A DNA stretch of 64,000 nt from Flavimobilis soli (GTDB lineage: Bacteria; Actinomycetota; Actinomycetes; Actinomycetales; Cellulomonadaceae). The translations under genes were made by a program, and so were the position numbers. The notes below the pieces were generated by a model. It was not told the origin of the DNA, did no database searches, and was given only the letters and a program-made list of their open reading frames with translations. Positions 1 through 8,567 of this stretch are shown piece by piece. Positions within the stretch are counted from its first letter, which is position 1. Each line of letters begins with the position of its first letter. The stretch covers positions 2,666,001 through 2,730,000 of the forward strand of contig NZ_PDJH01000001.1 of NCBI RefSeq assembly GCF_002564025.1, read 5' to 3'.

Positions 1-2
1 TC

Positions 3-1010
3 ATGACCACGTCACGCGAGGAGTGCCCGACGAGTCCGGCTGAGGCTCACAGCATGAGCCTGGACGCCGCGACCCAGGTCTCGGCCGTCCTGAGAGCGCT
101 GGCCGAGCCGCTCCGCCTGCGGATGCTCTCGTTCATCGCGACCGAGCCCACCGGCGAGGCTTGCGTCTGCGACATCGCGACGGTCGCCGACGTCGCTCAA
201 CCCACCGTCTCCCATCACCTCAAGGTGCTCAAGTGCGTCGGAGTCCTGGTCTCTGAGCGGCGCGGCACCTGGGTCTACTACCGGATCGCTCCCGACCTGC
301 GCGGCGCGGTGAGCACGCTGCTCGATGCCTTCGCCCCGGCAGTGCTCGAGATCGCCCAGGCGACCCGGAGCAGCGACGGCCTCAGCGACGTCGACGCCGT
401 CCTCGCACGTATCGCGGGCCAGCTTGCCGCCCGCTTCGGGAACATCGACTCCGCCCTCGTCACGGCCACGGTCCGCGAGTCCTACACCGCGCTAGCGCGC
501 AGCGCCGGGGTCCGGGCCCATCTCGTAGCGACGGCGGAACGCTTCGCCCGTCAACGCCTCGAGGACATCACCCGCACGAGCCAGCCGTCCGTGAAGGCCC
601 CGCAGGTGCTGTTCGTCTGCGTGGCCAACGCGGGGCGCTCGCAGATCGCCGCGGAGCTCGTGCGTCAGTACGCCGGGGACGCCGTCATCGTGCGGTCAGC
701 AGGATCGGCGCCCGCCAGCGACATCCATCCTGGCGTCCGCACGGTGCTGGCTGCCATGGGGTCCAGCGGCGACGCCTATCCCAAGCCGCTCACCGATGAC
801 GCGGTGCGGGCGGCGGACGTCGTGGTCACCATGGGCTGCGGAGACACCTGCCCCATTCTTCCGGGGATCCGCTACGAAGACTGGGTCGTCGGCGACCCTG
901 CCCTTGCTTCGCACGACGGGGTCATGGCCATCACCGCCCAGATCGACGCTCACGTGCGCACCCTGCTCACCTCCCTGCTCCCTGACCTCGAGCTCCCGGA
1001 CCCCCGGTGA
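3..1010 (+). CDS. ArsR-type repressor fused to arsenate reductase / low-MW phosphatase domain
   Basis: This 335-residue protein carries a metalloid-sensing repressor and an arsenate-reductase-like domain in one chain. Residues about 20-100 form an ArsR winged helix with the thiol motif EACVCDI (Cys54, Cys56) and the recognition helix QPTVSHHLKVL. Residues about 125-190 are a helical linker seen in actinobacterial ArsC fusions. Residues about 200-335 are a low-molecular-weight phosphatase fold with P-loop CVANAGRS (Cys206, Arg212) and a second cysteine pair in GCGDTCP. It probably represses ars genes until arsenic binds, and may reduce arsenate or sense the reductase reaction. A stand-alone ArsC follows 28 bases later. 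The start at base 3 sits at the window edge in an ATGA context, so coupling to an unseen upstream gene is possible. ATG 54, preceded by GAGG, is an alternative start. Confidence 0.85.
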   Translation: MTTSREECPTSPAEAHSMSLDAATQVSAVLRALAEPLRLRMLSFIATEPTGEACVCDIATVADVAQPTVSHHLKVLKCVGVLVSERRGTWVYYRIAPDLRGAVSTLLDAFAPAVLEIAQATRSSDGLSDVDAVLARIAGQLAARFGNIDSALVTATVRESYTALARSAGVRAHLVATAERFARQRLEDITRTSQPSVKAPQVLFVCVANAGRSQIAAELVRQYAGDAVIVRSAGSAPASDIHPGVRTVLAAMGSSGDAYPKPLTDDAVRAADVVVTMGCGDTCPILPGIRYEDWVVGDPALASHDGVMAITAQIDAHVRTLLTSLLPDLELPDPR

Positions 1011-1038
1011 GCTCTCCTACCAGCACCAGGAGATACCC

Positions 1039-1473
1039 ATGAACCCCACCGCCGAACACACCTCGGCCAAGCCATCTGTCCTGTTCGTCTGCGTCCACAA
1101 CGCCGGTCGCTCCCAGATGGCCGCTGGCTACCTGCACGCTCTGGGGGCCGGTCAGGTCGAGGTCCGTTCCGCGGGGTCGCAACCAGCCGACCAGATCAAC
1201 CCGGTCGCTGTTGCGGCCATGGCCGAGGACGGCGTCGACATCACGTCCTTCACCCCCAAGGTCCTCACGACCGACGCGGTCAAGGCGTCCGACGTCGTAA
1301 TCACGATGGGCTGTGGCGACGTCTGCCCGATCTTCCCCGGCAAGCGCTACGAGGACTGGAAGCTCGACGATCCTGCTGGCCAGGGCATCGAGGCGGTCCG
1401 CCCCATCCGGGACGCCATCAAGGCTCGCGTGCGGGTGCTGCTGGACGAGCTCGGCATCGACCCGATCCGCTGA
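1039..1473 (+). CDS. arsC: Arsenate reductase ArsC (probably mycothiol-dependent)
   Basis: This 144-residue enzyme should reduce arsenate to arsenite in the cytoplasm. It has the low-MW phosphatase P-loop CVHNAGRSQM near residue 18, the GCGDVCPIFPG loop and the YEDW..DDPAG motif of the actinobacterial ArsC family, which uses mycothiol and mycoredoxin in characterised members. It closely resembles the C-terminal domain of the preceding fusion protein, so the two are tandem paralogues. The start is ATG 1039, preceded by AGGAGA at 1028-1033 with ideal spacing; longer in-frame starts lie inside the upstream gene and lack such a site. It is likely co-transcribed with the fusion. No arsenite exporter is visible and may lie left of the window. 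Confidence 0.9.
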   Translation: MNPTAEHTSAKPSVLFVCVHNAGRSQMAAGYLHALGAGQVEVRSAGSQPADQINPVAVAAMAEDGVDITSFTPKVLTTDAVKASDVVITMGCGDVCPIFPGKRYEDWKLDDPAGQGIEAVRPIRDAIKARVRVLLDELGIDPIR

Positions 1474-1658
1474 GAGGCGCCAGCCGCCCCGGTCGCCCCC
1501 TGATCGGAGTCTCCGCGCACGATGATCGCCCTGCCCGCGTGAGCGTCGTATCGCACGGGCTGCCGCGGCCGTGAGTCGCACTGTCGCCGCGCCGCACGCA
1601 GCTCACCCCGCTGCCCGGACCTGGAAGACGAGGCCCGGGCAGCGGGGCGCAGACGAGG

Positions 1659-3527
1659 TCACGCCGACGCTGCGTCGGCGTCGGTGCCCTCCGCCGTCCC
1701 ATCGGGGCCGTCCGCCGGTGCCGGCATCGGCTCGCGGACGTCGCCGCCCGGACCGCCTGGCCTGCCCGGCATGTCGCCGCCGGACATGCCGCTTGCGGCA
1801 TACTCACCACCGGTCACGGTGGCGACCACAGTCGTGCCGGTCAGGTCACCGTCGTCGTACAGGCTCGCGGTGGCGGTGCCAGCCACGGAACCCCCGACGT
1901 GGACCTCGTAAGTTTCCCCGGCGACGATCTCGCTGCTGGAGAGAACGACCGAGGAGAACTCCTTGGTCGACTCGAACGAGGCCACGACCTGGCCGTCGGC
2001 GGTGGTGACCGCGACGACGCTGCCGGCAGGCTGCTGGTCGAAGGTCGCGAGGATGGAGGCCTGAGGTGAGTCCGTCTCGGGTGCCACGGCCATGCCGGAG
2101 CTGCCAGCGGCGAACAGGACGCCGCCGTCGATCGTGAAGGCGCCCTGGGCGTCGAGCGGTCCGTTGCCGTTGTCCGTGGGGCCCGAGACGACGACCGTCC
2201 CGCCGCTCATGTCGACGGTGCCGTTGGAGTCCAGCCCGTCACCGCCGGCGTCGATCGTCACCGTCCCGCCGGTCACGGTGACCGAGTACTGCCCGGACGT
2301 CTCCTGTGCCGGTTCCTTCGGCAGGTCGGTGGTCGTCGGCTCTCCGCCGGCGGCGTTGATCCCGTCGTCGGTGGCGACGAGAGAGACGTCTCCGCCGGAG
2401 ACGGTGATCGACACGGCTTCCAGGGCCTCATACGAGTCGACGACCGTGAGGGAGCCACCAGCGACCACCAGGGACTCCTCGGCGTGGACGCCGTCGTCGC
2501 CGCTCGCCAGACTGAGCTCGCCATCGGTGAAGGTGATCGCGCCGTCGGAGTGGACGGCGTCGTCGGCTGCGTCGACGACGGTCGTGCCGCCCCCGACGAC
2601 GACCGCGACGTTCGCCTTGAGGCCCTTGGCGGAGACGTCGGCGGCCAGTGGCATCTCCGCGCCGCCGCCGGTGGTGATGTCGAGGACGCCACCGCCGACG
2701 AGGACGTCGGTAGCTGCGTCGAGGCCGTCCGCGCCGGCGTCGATCGTGACCGTGCCGTCGAGGACGGCCACATACCCGGCTGTGGCGTCCTCGTCCTCGT
2801 CGGACTTCAGTCCGTCGCCTCCCGCGGTCACTGTGACGTTCCCGCCGGTGACGACGAGGTAGTCCTTTCCGCGGATGCCGTCGTCGACGGCGTTCACCTC
2901 CAGAGTCCCAGACTCGATGACGAGTCCGTCGTTGGCGGCGATGCCGTCGTTGACGACTCCGGTGACGCTCAGCGAGCCGGTACCGGTGAGGGTGAGGTCG
3001 GCGCGTGAGAAGAGCGCCCCGTCGGGCTCGTCCGAGTCATCCGCCACGGTTCGGGCGGTGTCTGCGAGCGAATTCGTCGAGTTCTCGGCCAGCACGACGA
3101 CCGCATCGGTGGCCTCCTCGATGGCGATCGGTGCGGTGGTCGAACTCGTGATGTCAGCTCCGTCGAGGACGAGGCGGACGGTGCCTTCGACGGTTGACCT
3201 CACCACGACCTGTCCGTCGGACAGCGTGCCGCTCAGCCGGTAGGTGCCGGGTTGGGTGATGGTGACCGTGTCCCCGTCGACGACCCCTCCCGTTCCGGAG
3301 GTGCTCGTGGCGCCGTCCGCGAGGTCGATCATGACCTCCGTGGCGGTGTCCCACTCGGTCTCCGACTCGTGAGCCTGGAGATTGGCGGCCAGAGCCTCCT
3401 GGACGGTCTGGGTGACGACCACGGTCTGCGCGGGGCTGGCCGAGTCGTCATTGGCACCGGCTGAGCAGCCGGCGACGAGACCACCGAGCACGAGCAGACG
3501 GGCCAGGGATCGGGTGATGGTGCGCAT
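1659..3527 (-). CDS. Secreted beta-helix lipoprotein, Cthe_2159 / carbohydrate-binding family
   Basis: This 622-residue protein begins with a lipoprotein signal: a basic n-region, a hydrophobic stretch and the lipobox LVAGC with lipidated Cys21. The body is a right-handed beta-helix of the Cthe_2159 (DUF4353) family. About nine turns end in Asp/Gly-rich loops such as NDGIAA, DDGIRG, GDGLKS, ADGLDA, DDGVHA, DDGINA and GDGLDS, suggesting calcium-binding turns. The C-terminal 50 residues are a low-complexity Gly/Pro/Asp tail. The family prototype binds polygalacturonic acid and cellulose; whether this protein does so is unknown. Start ATG 3527 is chosen because GGAGGA lies just upstream and the lipoprotein signal begins there. 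It is the last gene of the minus-strand DUF4956-VTC operon, 14 bases after the VTC gene. Confidence 0.82.
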   Translation of the reverse strand: MRTITRSLARLLVLGGLVAGCSAGANDDSASPAQTVVVTQTVQEALAANLQAHESETEWDTATEVMIDLADGATSTSGTGGVVDGDTVTITQPGTYRLSGTLSDGQVVVRSTVEGTVRLVLDGADITSSTTAPIAIEEATDAVVVLAENSTNSLADTARTVADDSDEPDGALFSRADLTLTGTGSLSVTGVVNDGIAANDGLVIESGTLEVNAVDDGIRGKDYLVVTGGNVTVTAGGDGLKSDEDEDATAGYVAVLDGTVTIDAGADGLDAATDVLVGGGVLDITTGGGAEMPLAADVSAKGLKANVAVVVGGGTTVVDAADDAVHSDGAITFTDGELSLASGDDGVHAEESLVVAGGSLTVVDSYEALEAVSITVSGGDVSLVATDDGINAAGGEPTTTDLPKEPAQETSGQYSVTVTGGTVTIDAGGDGLDSNGTVDMSGGTVVVSGPTDNGNGPLDAQGAFTIDGGVLFAAGSSGMAVAPETDSPQASILATFDQQPAGSVVAVTTADGQVVASFESTKEFSSVVLSSSEIVAGETYEVHVGGSVAGTATASLYDDGDLTGTTVVATVTGGEYAASGMSGGDMPGRPGGPGGDVREPMPAPADGPDGTAEGTDADAASA

Positions 3528-3541
3528 GGGATGTCCTCCGG

Positions 3542-4327
3542 TCAGTGGGGAAGATGGTCGGTGGTGGCGGGTTCGAGACGACGCAGCGTGCGGTGCCAAC
3601 GGTTCGCGGGAAGGTCGGGGTGCAGCAGGGCGAGGCCGGTGGCGAACTTGGAGATGGGCGCCGGACGGTGGCCTCGCGCCCAGAGAAGGCGATCGACGGT
3701 CGAGGGGACGGCGGCCGTCTTCGTCTCGACGATGACGGCACCGGGAGCGCTGCGGCGGTGGCCGGCCACATCGGTCCACTCGAGCTCGGTGTCCAGAGTG
3801 GCTCTCGTGCCGTCGCCGGGCAGGTAGAGCGTGGACCGGCGGTAACGGGTGACCAGCACCGGCTGGAGCGTCGCCACGGGGGATGGATCGATCCCCGCGT
3901 TCTGCAGCGTGTCGGCGAGGAACTGTTGTCCTGTTGTGGTGACCGTTGACGGCGAATCCGGCTCGCTGTGCTGACGGACCTTGATGCTCGTGCCGCGTGG
4001 GCCGCGGGTCTTGACCTCGAGCCAGCACTCTCCGGTGTCGAGGTAGGTGCGGGTGCGGATCTTGAATCGTCGGCGCCTGCGACTGGCGGTGAGAGCGAAG
4101 CTGTCGAGTTGGGGTGTGTCGAAGTAGACCGACTCGTAGCCGAAGCAGCGTCGGCCGTCGATCTCCAGTGCGGCAACGTCGGGCGGCAGGTCCGCGATGA
4201 GGGCTGTGGCGTCAGCGTGGTGCAGGAGGTATTTCCGGTCCACCCGGGTCAGGCGTGCGGCCTGGGCGTTGACTTCAGCCAGCTCAGCACCGGGGAGCCG
4301 GTTCACGGGAAGGTCGGCGGCGCTCAT
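3542..4327 (-). CDS. VTC-domain polyphosphate polymerase-like protein
   Basis: This 261-residue soluble protein is a triphosphate-tunnel (CYTH/VTC) enzyme. Eukaryotic VTC4 uses such a tunnel to make polyphosphate from ATP. The tunnel-lining pattern is intact: RVDRKYLL (Lys32), YESVYFDT, KIRTRTY (Arg91, Arg93), WLEVKTR (Glu104, Lys106), RYRRSTLY (Arg161, Arg163), TLDTELEW (Glu181), IVETKT (Glu201, Lys203) and SKFATG (Lys227). There is no signal or membrane segment, so it should act at the inner membrane face with its partner. Its start overlaps the stop of the DUF4956 gene by four bases (ATGA), indicating translational coupling. No SPX domain is present. Polyphosphate synthesis is inferred from fold and residues; another nucleotide-polymer or tripolyphosphate substrate is possible. 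Confidence 0.83.
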   Translation of the reverse strand: MSAADLPVNRLPGAELAEVNAQAARLTRVDRKYLLHHADATALIADLPPDVAALEIDGRRCFGYESVYFDTPQLDSFALTASRRRRRFKIRTRTYLDTGECWLEVKTRGPRGTSIKVRQHSEPDSPSTVTTTGQQFLADTLQNAGIDPSPVATLQPVLVTRYRRSTLYLPGDGTRATLDTELEWTDVAGHRRSAPGAVIVETKTAAVPSTVDRLLWARGHRPAPISKFATGLALLHPDLPANRWHRTLRRLEPATTDHLPH

Positions 4328-5016
4328 CGCGATGCCTGTCCGGCACCGGTGAGGCTGGAGAGACTCCCGCGGGTGCGCGCGACGGGATCCGGGGTCAGGG
4401 TGATGCCCGATGACGCGGGTTCGCGGACGGTAGGGGCGGCGCTCGTGGTCTGGCGAGAGCTGTGCCGCCGGGTGCGCGGGAGGCTGTAGCGGACGTCTAC
4501 GAGAGTGGTGTCGTTGACCAGGTCGAGGCGTTGGACGCTAGCGGAGTGCACTCGTCCTCCGACCAGCTCGGCGACGTGGGCGGTGAGCTCGTCCTCGTGG
4601 CTGATGGCGCGGTCGATCACGATGGTTTGTGAGCGCAGGTTCGGCAGCAGACGAGGGTGGTCACCCAGGTACATCACCAGGACGACCAGCCCCATGAATG
4701 CGATGCTGACCGCGGGGGTGGAGACCGCGAGCCCGCCGAGCAGGCCCAGGGCGAGGGCGGAGAAGTAGTAGGCGACCTCCCGCTGGGACAGCTCGGTCGA
4801 GCGCAGCCGGATGATGGACAAGACTCCGAAGAGCCCTAGTCCTAGGCCGGCACCAACAGTGCTGGAGGAGAGAGAGGCGGCGACGGCAAGGACCCCGACG
4901 TTGACGCCGAGGTAGGCCACAGCGAGGTCACGACGCCGGTGCCGCGGCAGGTAGAGCGCGAAGGTGAGGAGGCCGACCGCGAGGGTGTCAGCCAGGACGA
5001 GGGACAGGTTCGGCAC
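4324..5016 (-). CDS. DUF4956 membrane protein, VTC partner
   Basis: This 230-residue protein has about four transmembrane segments in its first 130 residues, then a soluble C-terminal domain. It carries the DUF4956 signature around residues 62-92, GVLSIIRLRSTELSQREVAY, between two membrane helices. DUF4956 proteins are commonly encoded beside VTC-domain polymerases and sometimes CotH kinases; their function is not established, but a membrane anchor or channel for the VTC product is reasonable. The extra C-terminal tail (about residues 185-230) is Arg/Ser/Thr-rich and probably disordered. The start is GTG 5016 with GGAG seven bases upstream. It is the promoter-proximal gene of the operon and is translationally coupled to the VTC gene. 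Confidence 0.8.
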   Translation of the reverse strand: MPNLSLVLADTLAVGLLTFALYLPRHRRRDLAVAYLGVNVGVLAVAASLSSSTVGAGLGLGLFGVLSIIRLRSTELSQREVAYYFSALALGLLGGLAVSTPAVSIAFMGLVVLVMYLGDHPRLLPNLRSQTIVIDRAISHEDELTAHVAELVGGRVHSASVQRLDLVNDTTLVDVRYSLPRTRRHSSRQTTSAAPTVREPASSGITLTPDPVARTRGSLSSLTGAGQASR

Positions 5017-5149
5017 GTGAGGCTCCGAGGGGTGCGACGGTGGGGACGTGTCCTAGTCAGCCACCGTCCGCTACGTCAGCCCTGTGACGATCCTGTGTGA
5101 CGGGTATGAAAGCTGCGGTCGATCGTTCCGTGCACGTGGCAGGAACGAC

Positions 5150-5184
5150 GACGCCCCGGCCTCCACGCGGGAGACCGGGGCGTC
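5150..5184 (-). terminator. Hairpin terminator downstream of tRNA-Arg
   Basis: A perfect 10-bp stem, GACGCCCCGG (5150-5159) with CCGGGGCGTC (5175-5184), is extended inside by CTCC/GGAG. It lies two bases past the encoded CCA of the minus-strand tRNA and is followed by only a weak T-rich stretch. Confidence 0.75.
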
Positions 5185-5186
5185 CG

Positions 5187-5262
5187 TGGTGCCCTCGACA
5201 GGATTCGAACCTACGACCTTCTGCTCCGGAGGCAGACGCTCTATCCACTGAGCTACGAGGGC
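5187..5262 (-). tRNA. tRNA-Arg (anticodon CCG)
   Basis: Read on the minus strand this is a 76-base cloverleaf including an encoded CCA. The acceptor arms are GCCCTCG and CGAGGGC (7 bp), with discriminator A and CCA at 5189-5187. The D arm is GCTC..GAGC. The anticodon stem TCTGC/GCAGA encloses loop CTCCGGA, giving anticodon CCG, which reads CGG (Arg). The T arm contains GGTTCGAATCC. There is no intron. Its 3' end faces the arsenic and polyphosphate block at 1-5016. Confidence 0.96.
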
Positions 5263-5372
5263 GGGACCAGGGCTGACCTGGAACCTGTGCGGGTCGCGGA
5301 CGCGGCCCAGCACGAGCACCGAGACTACCATCGCGGCGCCCCCGGTGCGCACGCGCGACAGGGCGCGACCGG

Positions 5373-6029
5373 TCAGCCGCGCAGGGGAGAGAGGTACTCC
5401 TCGAGGTAGCCGTAGATCTCCTGCGCGGCGCGGTCCTCGTCGCCGTCGGCGATCGCCTCGACGAGCGCGTCGTGCGTGTGGTCGGGGTGGTCGGTCTCGA
5501 CGTTCGCGCGGATCGAGTCGCCGATCGCGTCGATGAGGTTCTCGTAGAGGTCGAGCAGCAGCGGGTTGCGTGCGGCGGCGACGATCGCTCGGTGCAGCGC
5601 GAGGTCGGTCGTGACCATCGCGTCGATCTCTCGAGCGGCGAACGACTCGCCGCGGCGCTGGTTGAGCGTGCGGATCGTCGCGATGTCGCGCTCGGTGCGG
5701 CGCTGCGCGGCGAGGCGGGCGGCCTCGACCTCGAGGCTGCGGCGCACCTCGAGGATGTGCTGCTGGTGGACGTGGGCCATCTGCCGGCCGAGCGCGACGG
5801 TGAGCTCGGAGTCGGACAGGACGTAGGTGCCGGATCCCTGGCGGCGGGCGAGGAGCCCCGAGTGCACGAGCGACTGGACGGCCTCGCGGATCGTGTTGCG
5901 GCCGACGCCGAGCGTCGCCGCGAGGTCGGTCTCCGTGGGGATCCTGCTTCCGACGGGCCAGGTGCCGTTGACGATCGCGTCCCGCAGGTGGGACACGGTC
6001 CGGTCGATCAACCCGGTGCGCGTAGACAT
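5373..6029 (-). CDS. GntR-family (FadR-type) transcriptional regulator
   Basis: This 218-residue regulator has an N-terminal winged helix (about residues 8-75) with the GntR recognition pattern IPTETDLAATLGVGRNTIRE and the wing RQGSGTYV. An all-helical FCD effector domain follows (about 85-210); His residues in DLALHRAI and HTHDALVEAI fit the usual metal/carboxylate site. Characterised FCD proteins bind small organic acids, but the ligand here cannot be read. ATG 6029 is chosen because GGAG sits eight bases upstream; a longer GTG start at 6071 lacks a ribosome site. It is transcribed divergently from the unknown gene at 6184, which it may regulate. Confidence 0.88.
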   Translation of the reverse strand: MSTRTGLIDRTVSHLRDAIVNGTWPVGSRIPTETDLAATLGVGRNTIREAVQSLVHSGLLARRQGSGTYVLSDSELTVALGRQMAHVHQQHILEVRRSLEVEAARLAAQRRTERDIATIRTLNQRRGESFAAREIDAMVTTDLALHRAIVAAARNPLLLDLYENLIDAIGDSIRANVETDHPDHTHDALVEAIADGDEDRAAQEIYGYLEEYLSPLRG

Positions 6030-6183
6030 GCGAACTGCTCCGTTCTCGGGGTGCTGAGTCACAGTCAACACCGCAGGTACCCGTTCGGCCTAGCCATCAG
6101 GCGACACAGCGCTCAAGTCCTCCTCCCCGAGGCCGAAGTAGAGGGTGAGGACAGCAGCCGTCCGACAGGGATGAGGTGGCGAG

Positions 6184-6858
6184 GTGGTCGTCGCACGCGA
6201 GCGTGAGATCTCCCGTGGCCTGGGCCGCGTGGCGCTCTTCCTCGTCGTGCTCGCGCTTCTCGTCTGGTTCGTCTACGCGTGCCTCGCCGTCTTCGGCAGG
6301 ACGGAAGCCTCGGCCGACGTCGTGACGGGCGCCGAGGTCTCGGTGCCCGGCACGCCGACCGCGAGCGGTGCGAGCGCTCGTACGGAGTCCTTCGCCGGGG
6401 GCAGCGTGATGTCCGCGCTCGCAGGGGTCCCCACGGAGGCGGAGCCGAGCGGCGTGCCCCTCACGGGTCAGAGCGCGCTCGAGGCCTCGCTCCCCGCCGA
6501 GATCCCGGGCTTCGGTACCGACGGCTTCGTCGCTGTCGCGGCGCCCGACGGCGTCCAGTCCTACCGCGCCGTGTTCGTCCCGCTCGTCGAGGCGGCGAAG
6601 GACGAGCCGGTCCGCGTCGAGGTGACGACGTGGCCGACGACGACGGCCGCGCTCAGCGCGGGCGACGACGCGGTGCGTGCCGTCGTCGACCAGGGCGGCA
6701 AGCTCCGCAAGGTTCCGCGCGGCCTGCCCGACGACGCGCGCAGGGCGGACGTCGACGGTCGCGCGACGGTCGTGTGGACGCACTTCACGACGACGTTCGT
6801 CGTCGTCGGCATGCCGGGCCAGGCGGCGTCGCTCGCTCGCGAGCTCGACCTCGGCTGA
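6184..6858 (+). CDS. Membrane-anchored protein of unknown function
   Basis: This 224-residue protein is not recognised. A short basic N-terminus is followed by a single hydrophobic segment (about residues 14-37), so the rest is probably extracytoplasmic with an N-in anchor. Residues 40-95 are Ala/Gly/Ser/Thr-rich and likely flexible; residues about 100-224 look folded, with alternating beta and helix character, and lack cysteines. The start is GTG 6184 with a GA-rich stretch before it. It ends 29 bases before argS and lies divergently from the GntR gene. Codon use is typical of the region, supporting a real gene. Confidence 0.6.
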   Translation: MVVAREREISRGLGRVALFLVVLALLVWFVYACLAVFGRTEASADVVTGAEVSVPGTPTASGASARTESFAGGSVMSALAGVPTEAEPSGVPLTGQSALEASLPAEIPGFGTDGFVAVAAPDGVQSYRAVFVPLVEAAKDEPVRVEVTTWPTTTAALSAGDDAVRAVVDQGGKLRKVPRGLPDDARRADVDGRATVVWTHFTTTFVVVGMPGQAASLARELDLG

Positions 6859-6875
6859 GGCCCTCCGCGCGCCGG

Positions 6876-6881
6876 TAGGAT
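6876..6881 (+). promoter_or_regulatory. Putative -10 box for leaderless argS mRNA
   Basis: TAGGAT fits the actinobacterial TANNNT -10 pattern and ends exactly six bases before the argS GTG, so transcription would begin at the start codon. The same string could act as a weak AGGA ribosome site, so the reading is tentative. Confidence 0.45.
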
Positions 6882-6887
6882 GTCCCG

Positions 6888-8567
6888 GTGACCCCTCTCG
6901 AGCTTTCTCACGCGATCAGTGCTGCCCTGGCCGCGGCCGTCTCCGACGGTTCGCTGGCCCTTCCCGCCGAGGACGTGCCGGAGTCCGTCCACGTCGAGCG
7001 ACCGCGCCAGCGCGAGCACGGCGACTGGGCGACGAACGTCGCGCTGCAGCTCGCCAAGAAGGCGGGCGTCCCGCCGCGAGCTCTCGCCGAGGACCTGGCG
7101 GCGCGCCTCGCGTCGACGCCGGGCATCGCGAAGGTCGACGTCGCGGGTCCGGGCTTCCTGAACATCACGCTCGACGCCGCGGCGGCGGGCGCGCTCGCGC
7201 GCACGATCGTCGAGGCGGGCACCGCCTACGGTCGCGGCGACGCCGAGGCGGGGCGCCGCATCAACCTCGAGTTCGTCTCGGCGAACCCGACGGGCCCGAT
7301 CCACATCGGTGGCGTGCGCTGGGCCGCGGTCGGCGACTCGCTCGCGCGCATCCTCGAGGCCGCGGGCGCCGAGGTGACCCGTGAGTACTACTTCAACGAC
7401 CATGGCGCGCAGATCGACCGCTTCGCGCGGTCGCTGCTCGCGCGCGCCAAGGGCGAGGAGGCTCCCGAGGACGGCTATGGCGGCCAGTACATCGAGGACA
7501 TCGCCACGGCGGTCATCGAGGACGCGCTCGCGGCCGGCGACCCGGACCCGCGCACGCTGCCGGACGACGAGGCGCAGGAGGTGTTCCGGGCGCGCGGCGT
7601 CGAGCGCATGTTCGCGGAGATCAAGGAGTCGCTGCACGGCTTCGGCGTGGACTTCGACGTGTACTTCCACGAGGACACGCTGCACGAGTCCGGCGCGGTC
7701 GACCGCGCGATCGAGCGTCTGCGCGCCGCGGGCCACATCTTCGAGGCCGACGGCGCGACGTGGCTGCGCACGACGACGTTCGGCGACGACAAGGACCGCG
7801 TCGTCATCAAGTCGGACGGCGAGGCCGCCTACATCGCGGGCGACATCGCCTACTACCTCGACAAGCGCGAGCGCGGTTTCGACGACGCGATCCTCATGCT
7901 CGGGGCGGACCACCACGGCTACGTCTCGCGCATGATGGCCGTCTGCGCGGCGTTCGGTGACGAGCCGGGCCGCAACCTGCAGATCCTCATCGGCCAGCTG
8001 GTCAACCTCGTGCGCGACGGCGAGCCCGTGCGCATGTCGAAGCGTGCCGGCACGGTCGTCACGCTCGAGGACCTCGTCGAGGCCGTCGGCGTCGACGCGG
8101 CGCGCTACTCGCTCGCCCGCTCGTCGAGCGACTCGACGATCGACCTCGACCTCGGCGTGCTCGCGAGCGCGACGAACGAGAACCCCGTCTACTACGTGCA
8201 GTACGCGCACGCGCGCACCGCGAACGTCGCGCGCAACGCGGCCGAGCACGGCGTGCGCCGGGAGGACGGCTTCGACCCGTCGCTCCTGACCCACGAGACC
8301 GAGGCGGCCCTGCTGGGCATGCTCACGGACTTCCCGCGCGTCGTCGCGCAGGCCGCTCAGCTGCGCGAGCCGCACCGCGTCGCGCGCTACGCGGAGTCCC
8401 TCGCCGGCGCGTACCACAAGTGGTACGGCGAGTGCCGCGTGACGCCGCTCGGCGACGCGCCTGTCGAGGACGTGCACCGCACGCGCCTGTGGCTCAACGA
8501 CGCCACCCGCCAGGTGCTCGCGAACGCGCTGGGCCTGCTCGGGGTCAGCGCGCCGGAGCGGATGTGA
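6888..8567 (+). CDS. argS: Arginyl-tRNA synthetase
   Basis: This 559-residue class I synthetase charges tRNA-Arg. It has the N-terminal additional domain (about residues 1-105), the ATP-binding signature HIGG (139-142) in the context [12 protein letters not shown], and a KMSKS equivalent MSKRAG starting at residue 383. The C-terminal anticodon-binding domain contains the typical YYVQYAHAR segment and ends in VSAPERM. The length is normal for the family. It is the first gene of an aspartate-family cluster; its stop overlaps the lysA start by four bases (GTGA). The start is GTG 6888. Confidence 0.97.
   Translation: MTPLELSHAISAALAAAVSDGSLALPAEDVPESVHVERPRQREHGDWATNVALQLAKKAGVPPRALAEDLAARLASTPGIAKVDVAGPGFLNITLDAAAAGALARTIVEAGTAYGRGDAEAGRRINLEFVSANPTGPIHIGGVRWAAVGDSLARILEAAGAEVTREYYFNDHGAQIDRFARSLLARAKGEEAPEDGYGGQYIEDIATAVIEDALAAGDPDPRTLPDDEAQEVFRARGVERMFAEIKESLHGFGVDFDVYFHEDTLHESGAVDRAIERLRAAGHIFEADGATWLRTTTFGDDKDRVVIKSDGEAAYIAGDIAYYLDKRERGFDDAILMLGADHHGYVSRMMAVCAAFGDEPGRNLQILIGQLVNLVRDGEPVRMSKRAGTVVTLEDLVEAVGVDAARYSLARSSSDSTIDLDLGVLASATNENPVYYVQYAHARTANVARNAAEHGVRREDGFDPSLLTHETEAALLGMLTDFPRVVAQAAQLREPHRVARYAESLAGAYHKWYGECRVTPLGDAPVEDVHRTRLWLNDATRQVLANALGLLGVSAPERM

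Noticed and set aside
3528..4028. In-frame N-terminal extension of the beta-helix lipoprotein
   Set aside because: It overlaps the VTC gene on the same strand; the lipoprotein signal and GGAGGA site place the start at 3527.
6561..8477. 638-codon minus-strand frame opposite argS
   Set aside because: It is antisense to argS with typical shadow composition and no start signals.
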